From assembly GCA_001599715.1 (NCBI GenBank), contig BCHU01000002.1, positions 1,364,001 to 1,428,000 of the forward strand: a stretch of 64,000 bases of DNA, read 5' to 3'. A program made the position numbers and the translations under genes. Below are positions 46,463-59,477 of the stretch, in pieces. Source of the stretch: Phaeotremella fagi (lineage: Eukaryota > Basidiomycota > Tremellomycetes > Tremellales > Phaeotremellaceae). How positions within the stretch are numbered: the first letter of the stretch is position 1; the number at the start of each line of letters is the position of its first letter. The notes under the pieces were generated by a model. That model did not search any database and was not told the DNA's origin. It saw only the letters and a list, made by a program, of their open reading frames with translations.

Positions 46463-46822
46463 GTTTCTTTACGACGACTTTTATTTGTATCTTGTTTCGG
46501 AATTTTCTTGGGCTGGGATACGTCTCGATATATGTTACTGGGATTGATATAATATCTCGATACTTGTACTTGTAGTTTGTATAAATATAAAGATGCCACA
46601 TATACGCAGTCATTTGCCACCGTCACATTGCTATTTTTCACACACGGAGAATTGCGGGATTAGCATTTCTTTGTTCTTATTTACCTTTTGCCATTTGTGT
46701 TTTGCCATTGTACTAACATAAATTCACTGTTCATATGTACAATCAGTGAGAATACTAGACATTCTGTACATGATATAGCGCTCATTCTCGATTATAACTC
46801 TTATCGGTGACCTCTTTATACC
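46463..46822 (+). other. GH79 3' flank and promoter of the F-box/AT-hook gene
   Basis: AT-rich 360-bp interval with no gene. TTTATA-type sequence occurs just before the next start at 46823. Confidence 0.35.
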
Positions 46823-49820
46823 ATGTCGGCGGGTCCTTCCAATCCCTTACCAAGCTCAGACTCAAATGGTCTAACTGATCGCTCTCTCAACGTCCCTGTT
46901 CACCAAGTATCAAACTCATCGACTTTTACCAAACGTCCAGATACCTTGGTGATCTCACAAAAATCCTCTTACCCCTCAGTTCTTTCGCATCATTCCGACA
47001 ATGCCCCCTTTCCAGGGTCAAAACTGCTCTCAACACCCTCACCTCAGCCAAACGGTGGTTCTCTCACAAATCCCCTTTTGGAGGATGCGACCTCAACACC
47101 AAGAAGGAAACGACCAAGAATCCAACATCCTACCAAAACCGTCTCCACCAATCAAACCAGCAAAAGTACTTCAGCCCAAAATTTGTCAAAAAGCATCAAT
47201 AAGAAAATGGGTAGACCTAAAGGATCCAAAAATCGTAAACCTGGTATATCGTTCTCGCAATTGCCTCTAGAGGTCATGCAGCTCATAGCTAAATATCTCT
47301 TAAACCCTTCGTACCCTTCATCCAGTCATCCGGAAAATCCACTACTATCCCCATACGAGAACGCTTATACTTCAACTAGAACGCTCAGTTGTCCTGATGG
47401 TAAGGTCATTCGTTATGGAGGTATCCCATCGGGTGTTAAAGATGTTTTGGCTTTGGCAAAGACTTGTGTTGTAGGTCAGATCGCTTGTGATAAAGTCCTA
47501 GCAACTGTTGGAGGGATGAAACAGTTGGAGGAGTTGGGTCCAGGCTCTGACCAATTGAAATCGTTGGCATTGAAGAAGTGAGTTGAATATATTAGCTCCT
47601 GTGTCTGACTTCATCTTAGGACACTATATTTGGAAGTCTGTAGCGAATCTAAACTCATCAATCGTCTACCATCAATTCTACTTTCGTGCAGAACGAATCT
47701 AGAATCATTGATCATCCACAAGGTATGTCATGTGCACTCGATAAGGCTTCGCTCAACATGTCAACGCAGTGCGATCATTCCAATCAGCCCAATTCGTTTC
47801 AGTGGAAACAAAGCATCGGCGCTTTTACCCCTTTCCAGGAAATCATGGAGAAGAGATTCCAAGCCAAGCAAGAACAAGACAAAAAATCTGAAAATGGCAC
47901 CCCTGATACGAACGAGGATATTAAACCTACTGAGGATGAAGATATTAACTATGAAGCTGGTTCTCAAGGTTCGACTGACGACAAAGATAATGTCATCGAT
48001 AACGACGACAACAACGACAACGACAAGAAAGAGGCCATCCTACAGTCGTATAAAGAACGACTTCGAGTCTTCCCCAAATTACATTCCCTTCAACTAGGTC
48101 CTCATTTATGTGAAAACTGTCTACACGGCTTTACTCTATTGTTTCTCACATCCAAATTTGTCAAACGGGAAGGTTCTATCGATTTGTCAGCCGTCCCAAA
48201 CATAAATTGGGGTACTCCGCCGATTGATTTTTTCAACCCATCAGCCAAGAACCTTGTTTCGTTGACGATCTTCACCAGTCCCACCCGGTCGAGGGGCCCT
48301 CGCGCAAACGCGGATATACTCTTAGAACAAATCTTTCGACGTATCGACAAGAACAAACTTGATAAACTTGAAATTCTGAAAATCTGGTTGGAAGGTTATG
48401 ACCTAGAGTGGCGAGGATTTGGTGTAGCTGGATACAGTAATCGAGCCCCGACAAAAAAGTTGGAAGAGGTTCGTAAAGAATTAGATGATGGAGTGGCTCT
48501 TGAGATTCAGAAGAGAGAGGAAGCTGGCACAAGACCAAAACCTAGAGAAAGTAAGGAAGACAGGGAGAAGAGGTTATTGGCGAAATTCCAAAATACGGCT
48601 AAAACGGTTCTTCGTGATACCACTTCTAATGACCCTAAAGGTACTGAGGAGGCGGCTACACCTGTCAAGAACACAGGCACTCTCAACCCCTCTTCCGTTA
48701 CTCCTTTGGGAAGATCCGAAGCTATGGCTCAAGCACTTGCTCTGGTCCAATCCATTTCCAAAATCCCTCCTACTCAAACAACCAACAAACTCAAGGAGTC
48801 GACCACCAACAATTTGGCAGAAAATCCTCCGCAAGATGACTCAATGGTCAAGAAGGAAATTGAATCAGCAACTGAATTATCCCAGATGAGAAAGTCTAGA
48901 AGATCATCCACCACGTCTTCTCTCGGTGATGATGCAGGTGAAAATAGTGCAATGGTTCAGCCCAATCCAGATGATTCTGATGACTCCCCTTCGAATGATG
49001 AGGCGGGTCCAGTAGGCGTACCTGAGACAGCTGGCGAAGAAAATCGATCACGTCGTTTTGTTCCTGGTCGTTACAGACACAACAACGATATCATTGGTCG
49101 TAAATCTGACGATAGGTTTCGAAGAGTTCTCGAACTTGTTGGTCAACATTTCCCGGATCTCAAAGGTCTTCAAGTCCTCAGACGTGGTTCTCACAAGAAC
49201 GACATTGTTGAAAAGGTTTTATCTTTGGATCAATACGTCTCGATCTACGTTACACCTCTGAAAGGAATGAAGAAGCTTGAATGGTTGGATCTAGGTCTTG
49301 CTGTCGTTGGTTGGAAAGAGGTTGTTGATTTCCCATTGGGGATTGGCAAGAAGGTCGGGGTTGAAGAAGAAGTTATAGTTCCTTTAGCAAATGGTAGAAG
49401 ATCTCTTCCGGCCGAATTCAAGGCGAAGCAAGACTTGGAGAAGGAGGTTGTAGAGATTAAGAAACAAGTTTGGGATCAAAGAGTTGAAACAGCCAGAGAA
49501 GAAGGTGACAAGTGGCGCAACAAAGTTCTTCGTACCTTTTGCAAAGGTGAGTCCAGTCCTAACTTCTAAACCGTATAAATCTGACGGTCACAGGATATCA
49601 TTATGAAGACCAAGATATGGACAATGATGACGACGATAACGATAATAAAAATATCTGGTCCAAGACCCTTAGAAACACCTGGATGTATGCTCCCGATGTA
49701 AAGGAAAGGGGCAAAAGACGAGGAATGCTGTTCAACATTAGTCGGCCAACTGGTGGAAATTTGATGTCGAGAAATAATGATTTGGTTTTGGACGACGGGA
49801 GACAATTTACCATGGTTTAG
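46823..49820 (+). CDS. F-box-like protein with AT-hook and leucine-rich region
   Basis: Exons: 46823-47579, about 47619-47721, about 47803-49544 and about 49594-49820, for roughly 940 residues. After a disordered Ser/Pro-rich start comes an AT-hook, KMGRPKGSKNRKPG, near residue 130. An F-box-like motif follows immediately, FSQLPLEVMQLIAKYLLNP. The rest has leucine-rich helices and strands (LPSILLSCRTNLESLIIHK, RLRVFPKLHSLQLGPHL, KLDKLEILKIWLEGYDLEW). An acidic insertion DDNNDNDKK and a long charged region separate these from a C-terminal block GMKKLEWLDLGLAVVGW. The order suggests a nuclear SCF substrate receptor that can touch AT-rich DNA; this is inference. No family name was recognised. 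Confidence 0.8.
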
Positions 49821-50069
49821 TTTACCACCCAGGTCTCTAAGGTTTTGAATGATACCCTTTGTCTCCTGAAATATCACTTTGATTATCGATATATCCATGA
49901 TGCATTTCTGTTTGCATCAAGTTTTTGTATTGGAATCCATCTTGACCATTCAACACCTCTACGTATAGATTGGCAAGGCCCAGGTTTCATTTTACAAACT
50001 ATATTTTCTCACCGATACCTTTCCCACCGAAAAACACACTTGGCACGACAGAAAATCCGGGCAGACTTC

Positions 50070-50477
50070 TCACCCACCATGTATCAAAATCCACCCATTC
50101 GGCCCAACATCAGAATCCTGGCAAAACTCCAACCAATAAATCCAAACGACCATCAACCAAATGACCCCATTCAACCCCGCCAACAACTTGACCGCCCAAT
50201 CGACACCTCTCTCATATCTATAATCTGCTCTTTCACAAAGACATCTGCTCCCATCTTCCAAATCGCAATTTTGACATTGGGTTGATTGACGGAATGATGG
50301 TGGTGGGGCTAGGAGGAGGGCTGTTTCGGTTGATCGGGGGAGAGGAGCGTATTTTGGTGGAGAGGTTGGTAGACTTTCATAAGCTGGGAGATTTGGGGGT
50401 TTGGTAGTAGGGAGTGAAGGTATTGCTAGGGTGGGTTGGCTAGTTGGTCGGTGGATGAGGTAGAGCTGTTGGTTCAT
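50070..50477 (-). CDS. Small PY-motif single-span membrane protein, unknown
   Basis: A single-exon frame of 135 residues starting MNQQLYLIHRPTSQPTL. The first 60 residues are Pro-rich with two ubiquitin-ligase docking motifs: LPAY (30-33) and PPKY (40-43). A small Cys cluster follows, CQNCDLEDGSRCLCE (Cys 68, 71, 79, 81). One hydrophobic helix, about residues 94-116 (LLAGLNGVIWLMVVWIYW), is then followed by a short tail. PPxY and LPxY motifs bind the WW domains of Rsp5/Nedd4 ligases (established). Small membrane proteins with such motifs often serve as Rsp5 adaptors in endosomal sorting. The + strand frame overlapping it has no such features. I do not recognise an orthologue. Confidence 0.65.
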   Translation of the reverse strand: MNQQLYLIHRPTSQPTLAIPSLPTTKPPNLPAYESLPTSPPKYAPLPRSTETALLLAPPPSFRQSTQCQNCDLEDGSRCLCERADYRYERGVDWAVKLLAGLNGVIWLMVVWIYWLEFCQDSDVGPNGWILIHGG

Positions 50478-50750
50478 GTCGATCAAAAACACGAGGTTGG
50501 GTTTTGGTCTGGATTGGAAATCAAAGTACGATTTTGATTTGGGTTTGAACTTGGTTCTGGGGTGGAAAGCTCAAATTTATTAGTGAAAGTATTTGAGCGG
50601 AGCCTTGAGGTTAGATGAAGTGCTACATGTCTTGTTACAAGGATGCATGAATGAAAAGAGATTTAAACCGATACAGTGAAGTATATAGTCGCACCTTTGG
50701 TGGTCATTATGAAAGGAAAGTTCACATTGTCGTCAATATAGGACCCTCCT

Positions 50751-52712
50751 TTACTTCTCCTCAGTGTACCCTCGAGCTATCCCCGTTCTCCCTTCTTCCA
50801 GGGGTGCGGGTTCATCCATTCCATATCTCGGTTCGAGACCTTGGAAATGTCGACTGGTGAGGTAATTGCCTTGTAACATATGATTAGCTATATTCAACCT
50901 TCATTCTCCAAACTCACTTCCAGCAGATTCCAATTTGGCCAAAGTGAAATCTTGGTTTCTGAGTGTGAGATCTTGAATACCTTCGATCCCATTCGAAGTG
51001 TCTTTCCCATCTCCATACAGCTTTCGCGTCCTATATTTCCCAGTGACCAGAGAGAAATCTAAATCTTCCTCCTCGTCATTCGGTTTGACAATTTTACTTT
51101 TCGCTTCTTCTATCTCCTCATTCTCTTGTGCGGCTGATCATGGTCAGCGGTGATCTTGGTATGGGTTTACCGACTTACCTTTGAGTACTGCTGCAATGTC
51201 CAACGTCCATTTTGTCGAGTCCCAAACATGATCAGATCCTTGTAAAGCCAGTGTAAGTTCCCAAGGTGTGATAATTGGTCTGAGGAAATCCTGCAGCAGC
51301 GAATCAATGCTGCATTCCATCTTTCAACTTTAATACCCACCTTGGAATCCACCACGCCGCCCTCGTTACAACCAACCAAAACAAAACACTCTATCTCTCC
51401 AAAATTAGCCAATTTAGCTGGATTTAGTCGACCAACGCTCAAGGTATATGACTTCTTCTGAGCTCTTTTGAGATCCTTCCTCAATTGATCAAGAAGAGAT
51501 TTCGAAGATTTAAGACCAACATTCCCGACGACAAGACCGAAAACATCAGCATCGAGAGCGGAGTGAAGGGCGAAGAGTCGTCGTTGTAGTAGTCGAGATG
51601 ACGTTGGATGTTGAGGAGTTGTAACACCAGACGATGGTGAATAAGAGAAAAGCTAAAATTGTCAAGCTGTGTTTGTCATCAGAACAGTGATACCTACAGG
51701 GTTCCCAGCATGCTGCATTTGCAGATTTAGCAACGCTCTACCTTCTTCACCTATATACCACAATACACATTCTGACGTCTCTAATCCAGAAGGCGGGGAG
51801 ATGACACGTAGAGCAGGCGATTTCTCTCTAACTCTTTCTGACTCGGAAGGAACTGGATGATCGTTGACCGGGGAAGACTGACGAATTGAAGCGAACGATA
51901 TTGGGAAATCAGCCTTTGACGAAAAAACATTGATAATTTCGTCTGCACCGATCAGTCAACTACTCTGTCCTTCTAGGTATAAAACTTACCGGCAAGCCAG
52001 TCAAAAGCGACGTCCCAAACGACAATGACCCCTTTCTTCCCATCTTCAGTCATCTCAGTCAAACTGGCTTCCTTTAAACTTTGTATCGCTGCAGCAGTGT
52101 CCAGAGACCTTCGAGGAAAGACATAGTGAACAGGTATAGCGTCGGTTCTGAATTAAGTCAGGAGATTTACTATCACTTTGCTTGCATCATCTTACGGAGT
52201 CAAACAGGCGTGTCCATAGTGAATCAAGAAATCGGCTGGAAGATGCGAACAGCTCAAAATATCGGGGCAACAGCTGAGTACTTGGTAAGCTACTTCTGGG
52301 AAAGCTGAAGTGATACTTACGATCCATAAGTACTATCCGCTAACACATAACACTGTGCTCCTGATGAAGCTACGGCTTTCTGTATTGCGCGAAATACGAA
52401 CACTGATGAAGGAAGTAGTTCATCAGGAAATTGTAACCCAATCTAATAAAAGTGATGGTCAGTGATTGGTTTTCCCTACTTGTACCATGACCCTTCCAGT
52501 TTCTCAGATGAAATAATCAAAAGCCCTTCCCAACTCACCGTCTTGTAACCCCCTTCCAAAATTCTGCGAACTGTATCATCGACCTCGAAGGCTTCTTCTA
52601 CAGTTGTTGAAGCAACAGCGTCACCCATTGACGAAGGACCAGCTTCAACCTGAATGATTTCGTCGTGCTCAAATGCATGAGATGCTGGTGTTGAAAAAGT
52701 CTCCGTTGACAT
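50751..52712 (-). CDS. DPH2: Diphthamide biosynthesis protein 2
   Basis: Starts [20 protein letters not shown] at 52712. The DPH1/DPH2 fold is clear: [55 protein letters not shown] and [11 protein letters not shown] in the first domain. The middle and third domains follow ([39 protein letters not shown]). A final intron joins LESAGS to [17 protein letters not shown] and the conserved end [13 protein letters not shown], stop 50751; without it the protein would end early. DPH2 works with DPH1, an Fe-S radical enzyme, in the first step of diphthamide formation on eEF2. CACGTG lies about 104 bp upstream. Confidence 0.94.
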
Positions 52713-53095
52713 CGCTGGCTTCTCTCAGTTTTGATATTTGAATGATGTTGATATTGATGTAGTTATTTACAATATTTCGTAGATTCGACAAATATTTAAA
52801 TCTGAGACGAACGGCCACGTGTTTCGTTGGTGGCAATTAATTTCGGTAATTACGAATTGCATCTTGCAACCATATCCGACGTAGGAAGTAATGTAGAGCA
52901 TTGTATGCGTGAGCGCCCCACTGGAAGGTGTAGACCATAGCCGTCGCCTCCATTTTTTGTTTCATTGGATTCTCTATTGCAGTAGATTGTCGTTGCCAAA
53001 GTATCCACATCTCAGCAGGCCGCCACATATCATTTGCAACATCTGAGATGCTTGACGGCAGAATGAACACATAAAATGCATGAGTATCAGAGTAG
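52713..53095. other. DPH2 promoter and 3' flank of the MFS transporter
   Basis: No gene is called. CACGTG at 52816-52821 may serve the DPH2 promoter. A 94-codon - strand frame at 52837-53121 overlaps the transporter's last exon in another frame and is treated as 3' UTR. Confidence 0.4.
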
Positions 53096-55404
53096 CTATC
53101 TCTGTGTCCCATCAGTAGCAATCTGTGTGGCCTCTAACCAATCTTTTTTGACATCGCGTGCTAACTTGATCTTCCTGAGGGAGATAGCGGCGATGACAGC
53201 AGCTAAAGTCGCGGTCAGAACTCTGTCTGATAGAACGATAAACATTCGTACCTAGTATAGCCCAAGCAAAGGATGCCCAGTAACCTGCTTTAAGTCCGGT
53301 AAATAAACTACCAGAGGACGCTTCTACTTCAGTTTGTACTAGACTTAGTATACAGACACTTGTGGTCGACGATAATTGTATTGCTGTTTGAAGAAGTGCA
53401 CCGGCCACTGATTGGTCCTCACTGAAGGGCAATTAGACTGGTACAGATAACGTCACACTTACTCATCAAAGAGACTAGAGACAATTATTGCGCCTACACC
53501 GATCGACCTGGATTGAGAGGTAAGATCGAATGGTAACAAAACAGTGTTTTATGACTTACCAATCGGCTCCATAAGGGAAAGCGAGGTTTGCCCAGAACGA
53601 CATGAACCAGTAATTCTCGTTTTCAGGTTGCACGGCGTAAAGAATGGAAGAGATACTCCAATCACAGGATCAGCTTGTGTCTATCAACTTGACAACCAGC
53701 GCAACACACACACCTTGTGACAAGACAGCCTGCGATGAAAATGATGGGAACTCGGACTCGAGGTACAAGAAAGGGTATGATCGCCTAGGTTTTTCGTAAG
53801 TCTCAAAGAGGGAAGCTGAAATTCAAACCCACTCCTGCCATTATACCGGCTACCTGCATGTTGATAAGATGTACAGTGCCCAAAAGTGGCGTCATCCCCT
53901 CCAAAGATTGGTACCAAACGTTGCACAAATAATACCATCCCTGTGAAGGAGAATGACTTCAGTTTGCAATCTTCATTTACAACACCAGATGAAGATTCCG
54001 ACTCACTGGAATTGAATTATAGATACAGAAAGTATAAACTATGATCCAAGTAGTTAGATAATTATAGGATTTCAGTACAGAAGTTTTGATCAAAGGAGGG
54101 AAAGATGTATGATGTTCCAAATGATGTTGCCAAATTGCGAACCCTATGAGCATATTCACAGAGACACCAAGAAGTGTGGGTACATCTTTGACGCTGTTAG
54201 TTCTTCCAGTAGTTCCAACTTACAAGGTTCAGCCCATCCTTTGGGAGTGAGTCCACTTTGACTCAATGAGAATCCAAACAAGATCATCGCGACTGTGACG
54301 ATAAAAGCACCTATCCAGTCTATTCGACGAACCTGACTGAGACCTCCGTGAATTACCCGAATTTCATCTGGAGGAACGATGAAATAGGCAGCTACAGTCA
54401 ACGAAGCACAGCCTCCCGCTAAAAAGACGAAATAGTATTGCCATGAATGACTGTTGATTTCCAGCTTCAATATGGTCGTATAATCATAGGAACGACTCAC
54501 ATTGAAATACCGGATAGAGCACCTGCTACAGTTGAGCCAATAATTCCACCAGTTGGGTAACCCATTGTCCAAGCTGCAAAAGCCAAAGTCCGTCTAGGTT
54601 CCTCTTTAAAACTATTACTCAAGATTCCAAAACCCGCGGGAAAAACTATCGAACCTGCTAACCCAGCAATTGCGCGAATCACGAACAGGAGTATTCGAAT
54701 CTGTTTTTGAATCCAGTGGATTCAAGTTAGTCAAAGTCTCCTTATACGCCAAACGTTGACCTGATTTGATATTTACCCTGATGAAACCACAGATCAACAA
54801 AGTTATCGAATAAATGACTAAACCTAAAATGTATAATCTTTTCCTCCCGTAGATATCCGCCAGTCGACCAGAAAAGAAAAGTCCACTGTCAGAGAGAGAA
54901 GAGTGAATATGATCCCATTAAAATACTGTATTGTAATACTCACCAACCCTAATATACGAATAATTGATCAGCTAATTGATAAAAGAATTCAGAGAGAATC
55001 TTACAACGGCAAGCGTATATCCGGAAGTCATCTAAGAAGCCATCAACATTCTCCTTTACATACAATTCAAAATGAGAATACAATACCCATTGAACATCTA
55101 AATCTGATACACCAAAATCTCGAGCTGCACTAGGAATCAAGATAATGGTACAATCAGCAGTGGAAACCTGGAAAAGGACATGGTTCAATATTGTAAGCCA
55201 AGCACTGTCTAGCCAACAATCACTGCCACTTACTGCAAGGATCGTCGTCGCAGGTAGCATAAGACCAAGTAGAATCTGTCCAGTGTTGGATATCTCTTTC
55301 CTTTGAGGTTGTCCAATTGGTACAGGTAGTGTGTTTGTTAGCTGTTGGTCTGTTGGATCAATCGTAGACGATTCTTTGCTGGGTTCTGCCACATTGTCGT
55401 TCAT
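53096..55404 (-). CDS. MFS transporter (drug:H+ antiporter-2 type)
   Basis: Multi-exon - strand gene, many introns, ending in ATQIATDGTQR, stop 53096. I take MNDNVAEPSKESS at 55404 as start; in-frame Met codons upstream are possible. Membrane segments alternate with MFS motifs: ADCTIILIPSAARDFGV, VQWVLYS, FFSGRLADIYGRKRLYILG (motif A), RAIAGLAGSIVFPAGFGILS, GYPTGGIIGSTVAGALSG (motif C-like), then IDWIGAFIVTVAMILFG and YGADWSIGVGAIIVSS. About 12-14 helices are expected. The DHA2 family exports drugs or siderophores; the substrate is unknown. Intron edges around 55090 (WVLYS to TSGYTLAV) are uncertain. Confidence 0.85.
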
Positions 55405-55806
55405 GTTTGATTCTCTAGCGAGAAAAGAGGAAGTTGAAAGGATTGTAAACATTATCTTCGATTTTATACATATGTGTACTCGTCCAAAGGAAATGATCAC
55501 ATCAAACGTGAAAATTCTCAAGGTCCGTTGATGTACCGATTATAGATGACTTGATTTGTGTTCCTTTGTTGTGTGTGCAGATTGACAGCTTGTCCTTTTC
55601 ACACATACCGGACCCCTCAGCATGGTGAATTCCGCTCACTTGGCATCATCATACTTTGATCAGTAGCCTAATGCAATCGTCTTCCAAATGACATGTTTCA
55701 CTAAAAATCAAGAAAAGACCTGCGGATTGTTCGCATAGTTGTTGATACTGCGCTGTACTGCATGTATCTATTTTGATCCGGTTTAGTCGCTCCACACAGT
55801 GAAAGT
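55405..55806. other. Promoter of the MFS gene and 3' flank of FAN1
   Basis: This 402-bp interval holds no supported gene. The first ~120 bp may contain leader sequence with in-frame upstream Met codons for the transporter. Confidence 0.35.
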
Positions 55807-58800
55807 TCACGCCTTGACCCAACTTCCCTCTGCCTTCCCCTCTTCCCCACTCTCGTATTTCCACTCGTCGCCCTCCCCCTCATCCTCATCGTCCGACCCA
55901 TCCTTAAAGCGAACATTATCCCACCCATTCCCCTGTTTCCCCTTCCCTTTCTTGATTGCCTTGACCTTTTTGATGTCGGGAGCCACCGACGGATCATGAT
56001 CAACAGATAGATTAGATGATTTCCTCTTATTCTTCATCGCTTTTTTGTTGTCATTTCCGGATAGATCCTTCTCCTTAACTCTGCAGACTTCAACTTCAAC
56101 ACCAGATGAGAGTAACACATCTATCCATACCTGTCCCGTATCAGTATCGCATATGGAACCCGTAAACCATACACTTACTTTTTGAGTTTCGGATAGATTA
56201 TCACCAGGACCTTTAACTTCGACGAATCTGACAATCTTCTCTTCATAATTCCAAACACTAATCATGCAAGTTAACGATATTACGTATTGAAAGACGAAGC
56301 TCAGTGAACCTACATCAAATCCGGAACCCCACCAGCTCGATGTCGATACTCTTCAACCAACATCCTGCAAATCCCACTCAAAGCTCTACCCCCCATACAT
56401 TCCAAGATCTCTTTCAAATCTTCCCTTGAATACTCCCAATTGACTCCAACAGCCCATGTACCTCTCTCACGTTCTCTGCTATCAACTTCATCAAGCATCC
56501 GTAAAGCTGTTTTAGTTGAAGACATCTCTTCTAATCTCTTTTCGATCATTTCTCGTCGACTTGGAGCGAACGTATCTTCACCCAGATCTAACGGAGCGGT
56601 CTGGTAGGGCGTTTCAAAAGCTCCTGGGAGGGGGGTGAATAAAATTGGCCACATGATCAAAGCGAATAACGTCGTTAAGATAGACGATTCCGAGTGGAAC
56701 CTGAGGACATCAGTAATCACTCAAATAGTCAAGAATCCAAACTCACCCCTTGTATCCCCTCGCTTCCCACCATTCCAGAACCCATCCTTCAACAGTCACT
56801 TCACCATCTCTCCCTTCCCAAACACTTTTCCCAACTTGTTGTACACCTCCTCTAGAATTATCCCCTTCCTCACCCAAACCCAAACTAGCCTCTCTGTCCT
56901 CTCCCCTTCGACTCTCAGATCTACCGCGAACTTTAGGTTGACCCATGTTTTGAGCTACCCTTGGTGCCGCCAATTCACGGATTGAGGATTTGAGGAGGGA
57001 GGCGTTGGAGATGTGTCTTTCGTCGGATGGTAGATTTAGCGCATTCTCAAGTCGTGTCAGGCGTCTTGATAGAGCTGGGCGATAAACTACAGGGAGAATT
57101 CAGCTTATCCTTAGGTTTAGAAATACGACACTTACTCAAATGTGTATCCTCGTCCAACAGACCGTCAATGCAAACTTGAACAGCATCTCTTCGCTTCTCT
57201 TCCTTCTCTTCCGGACTTGCGTTGTAATGATTCATCAAAACCAAAGCCAGTCTTTCGTACCAAGCTCTACAGATGATTTCAGCATGTGTAAACACCAAGA
57301 GACATACCCTCGTTTCCCTCTACGCCATCGACGTTGCTTCAACAACGCTCGTAGCACCATACATTCCTCGTCGTAATCGTGAAGAATGCCAAGAGCTGTA
57401 GCCCCCTACAAATGATGCGTCAGTTCTGTAATGGAACGCTGCCTTTGCAACTTCCTTGCTCACCTTGTAAACAATTCTCGTCAGAACATGACCTGAGGTT
57501 TGACATCAGTATCTCTCTTAAATTGATCCACTGCAAGAGAGCAAGAACATACCAGTTTTGAACCTATCACCAACCAGACCACCTTGTTCGAAGCGGCTAT
57601 CCACCGCCATACCTCCATCCCCATCAACCAACTCCAACCAAACTTTCCAAACTCCTTGCCAAATCTTCTTGACTACCTTGGCACCATCAACCCTTCCCAA
57701 CAATTCCTTCTTAGCCCATGCGCCAGGTGTAGGGTTCTTCATCTGTTCAGCCCAAGTATCACCCAACGCATCAGCCACGATCGATTCCCACCGACAAGCT
57801 CTTTCCCAAGTCAACAATTGTGTCCTATCTTTCCAGATTGTTGATCTTGTGGGTGCACCGTATGATGGATAACGTCTTTTATGCGATTGTACCAATATCG
57901 ATGGAAGCATTAACGATGTCGATGTGGATGTCGCAGGTGGTATTCTGGAATAAATCAAATTAACTCTTGAGATCAAAGAATGTATTCCAGGTGTTAGTTG
58001 GATAGCTGAAGACGAGATATAGGGAAGTAGTTGAGCTACCAAAAGGGATTCCGAAGTGACGACTTTTTTGTTGACAGTTGATGAAAAAAATGACAACTGT
58101 GGTTGATTCTCTGTAGCTTTTTCTTTTCCTTTCCCCTTGGAATGAACAGGTGCGAATCCTAATACCGTTTGCTTCTTGGCTAAACCAGCCAAGGCTTGGA
58201 CCACACTTTCCCTATTGCCCATCATTGATAAAGGGACTTTACGAGCCCTTCCAATCTTTCGTAAATCCTCGGCAGAGATGCAAGACATGATTTCCTCCAA
58301 TGTTAAATCCGTTTCATCCCTTGCAAGGGCTAAAATCGGGGCAGGCGGTTGCGGATTCAGAGAAAACTCTTCCAACATTTCAATATCCGTGTTACATTTC
58401 GAGTTAAGCGGTTTGGTATCTGATGAAAAGGCTGCGGTGGATGACGAAGAAGAAACCGACCGGGATACGGGGAGTCGCTCTGGAGGTGGTGTATTGATAG
58501 CTCCCCCTTCTTCTTCGTCTAGAATTTCCATTCGACCAACTTGAGCTGCCCAAAGACTCTCACGAATAGCATCGGCTAGAGCTGGATCCGCTTTCTCCTC
58601 TGCTTTACTGAGACCGGTAGGTAAGTGGGACCAAGGTTTTGGATTACGTTTGGATGCTGATCCCTTTCTATCTTTACTTGAAATGTCTTCGGTTGAATCT
58701 GTCGAGACTTTACTTGCGGCTACAAGATTCAACGGCGATGTCGTTCCTTGAATTGTCAGACCTAGCGATGAAGATCCAGATTCCACAGTTTCAGCCCCAT

Positions 58801-59477
58801 GACGCAAACTCTCTTCCTCCTCGATATTTTTGGGTACAGATAACGGACCAGACATAATTTTCATAGCTTTCTTAACACCTTTATCACCTAGTTCGGAAGA
58901 ATAAGCGTTTGTCAATGAAGAATAAGGATGAATCTTGGATTGTCGTCGGAGCAAGAGTCTAGTTAACAGATATCTAGGTTCGTCTGTAGGATATCAGCTT
59001 TACGTCTTTTCCATTGAGCTAGCTGAATGGTGGTGCTCACATGGTAACTTCAAGATATAATTTAAAACCCATAATTCCCGAGCTGTGAAAAGATAGTGCT
59101 CGGATTCCAAAACGGTCTTGATCATCTCTATTCACCGTTAGTATCGGAATTTCATCACACAAAAACAACAAAAGAACGCACCATCGAATAAGGTCACATA
59201 CATCGATATCTATCGAGAGTCAAGTTCAACAATATCCAGACTGGCCAGAAAGAGAACTCACCCTCCCACCATCCTCATCGATATTATGAGTCCCCTGTCT
59301 AGCCGACTTGGGAGTCTCTTGACTCCCCTGCTCCTTCTCTTTCCCCTTCCGACTTGGAGTGTGGAATTCGAATTTCTGTTCATGACTAGGCGAAGGTGTT
59401 GGTGAGGGAGTTAAAGGTATACGTTTCGAAGGGAGTGGAGGTAGATTGTAACTTGGTGCTGGAGGTGATGAATTCAT
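55807..59477 (-). CDS. FAN1: FAN1 structure-specific nuclease
   Basis: Starts MNSSPPAPSYNLPPLPSKR at 59477 with a Ser/Pro-rich, unstructured N-terminus. The FAN1 helical region follows (MIKTVLESEHYLFTARELWV, EPRYLLTRLLLRRQSKIH). A SAP domain is at SCISAEDLRKIGRARKVPLS with QALAGLAKKQTVLGF. TPR-like helices come next (ERACRWESIVADALGD, ICRAWYERLALVLMNHY). The VRR-NUC nuclease has GGVPDLI, with the catalytic Asp, then FVEVKGPGDNLSETQ with Glu and Lys, and VWIDVLLSSGVEVEVCRV. FAN1 cuts crosslinked and flap DNA in interstrand-crosslink repair. No UBZ zinc finger is visible, as in other fungal Fan1. A charged tail of about 85 residues follows the nuclease. The first Met is a choice; an in-frame upstream Met exists. 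Confidence 0.93.

Noticed and set aside
48001..48030. GACAAC-type repeat as a microsatellite
   Set aside because: It is in frame inside the F-box-like gene and codes an Asp/Asn-rich loop.
49845..50285. 146-codon + strand open frame
   Set aside because: It overlaps the better-supported - strand membrane protein and shows no domain, codon pattern or start context.
52837..53121. 94-codon - strand frame after the MFS transporter
   Set aside because: It overlaps the transporter's last exon in a different frame and has no recognisable content.
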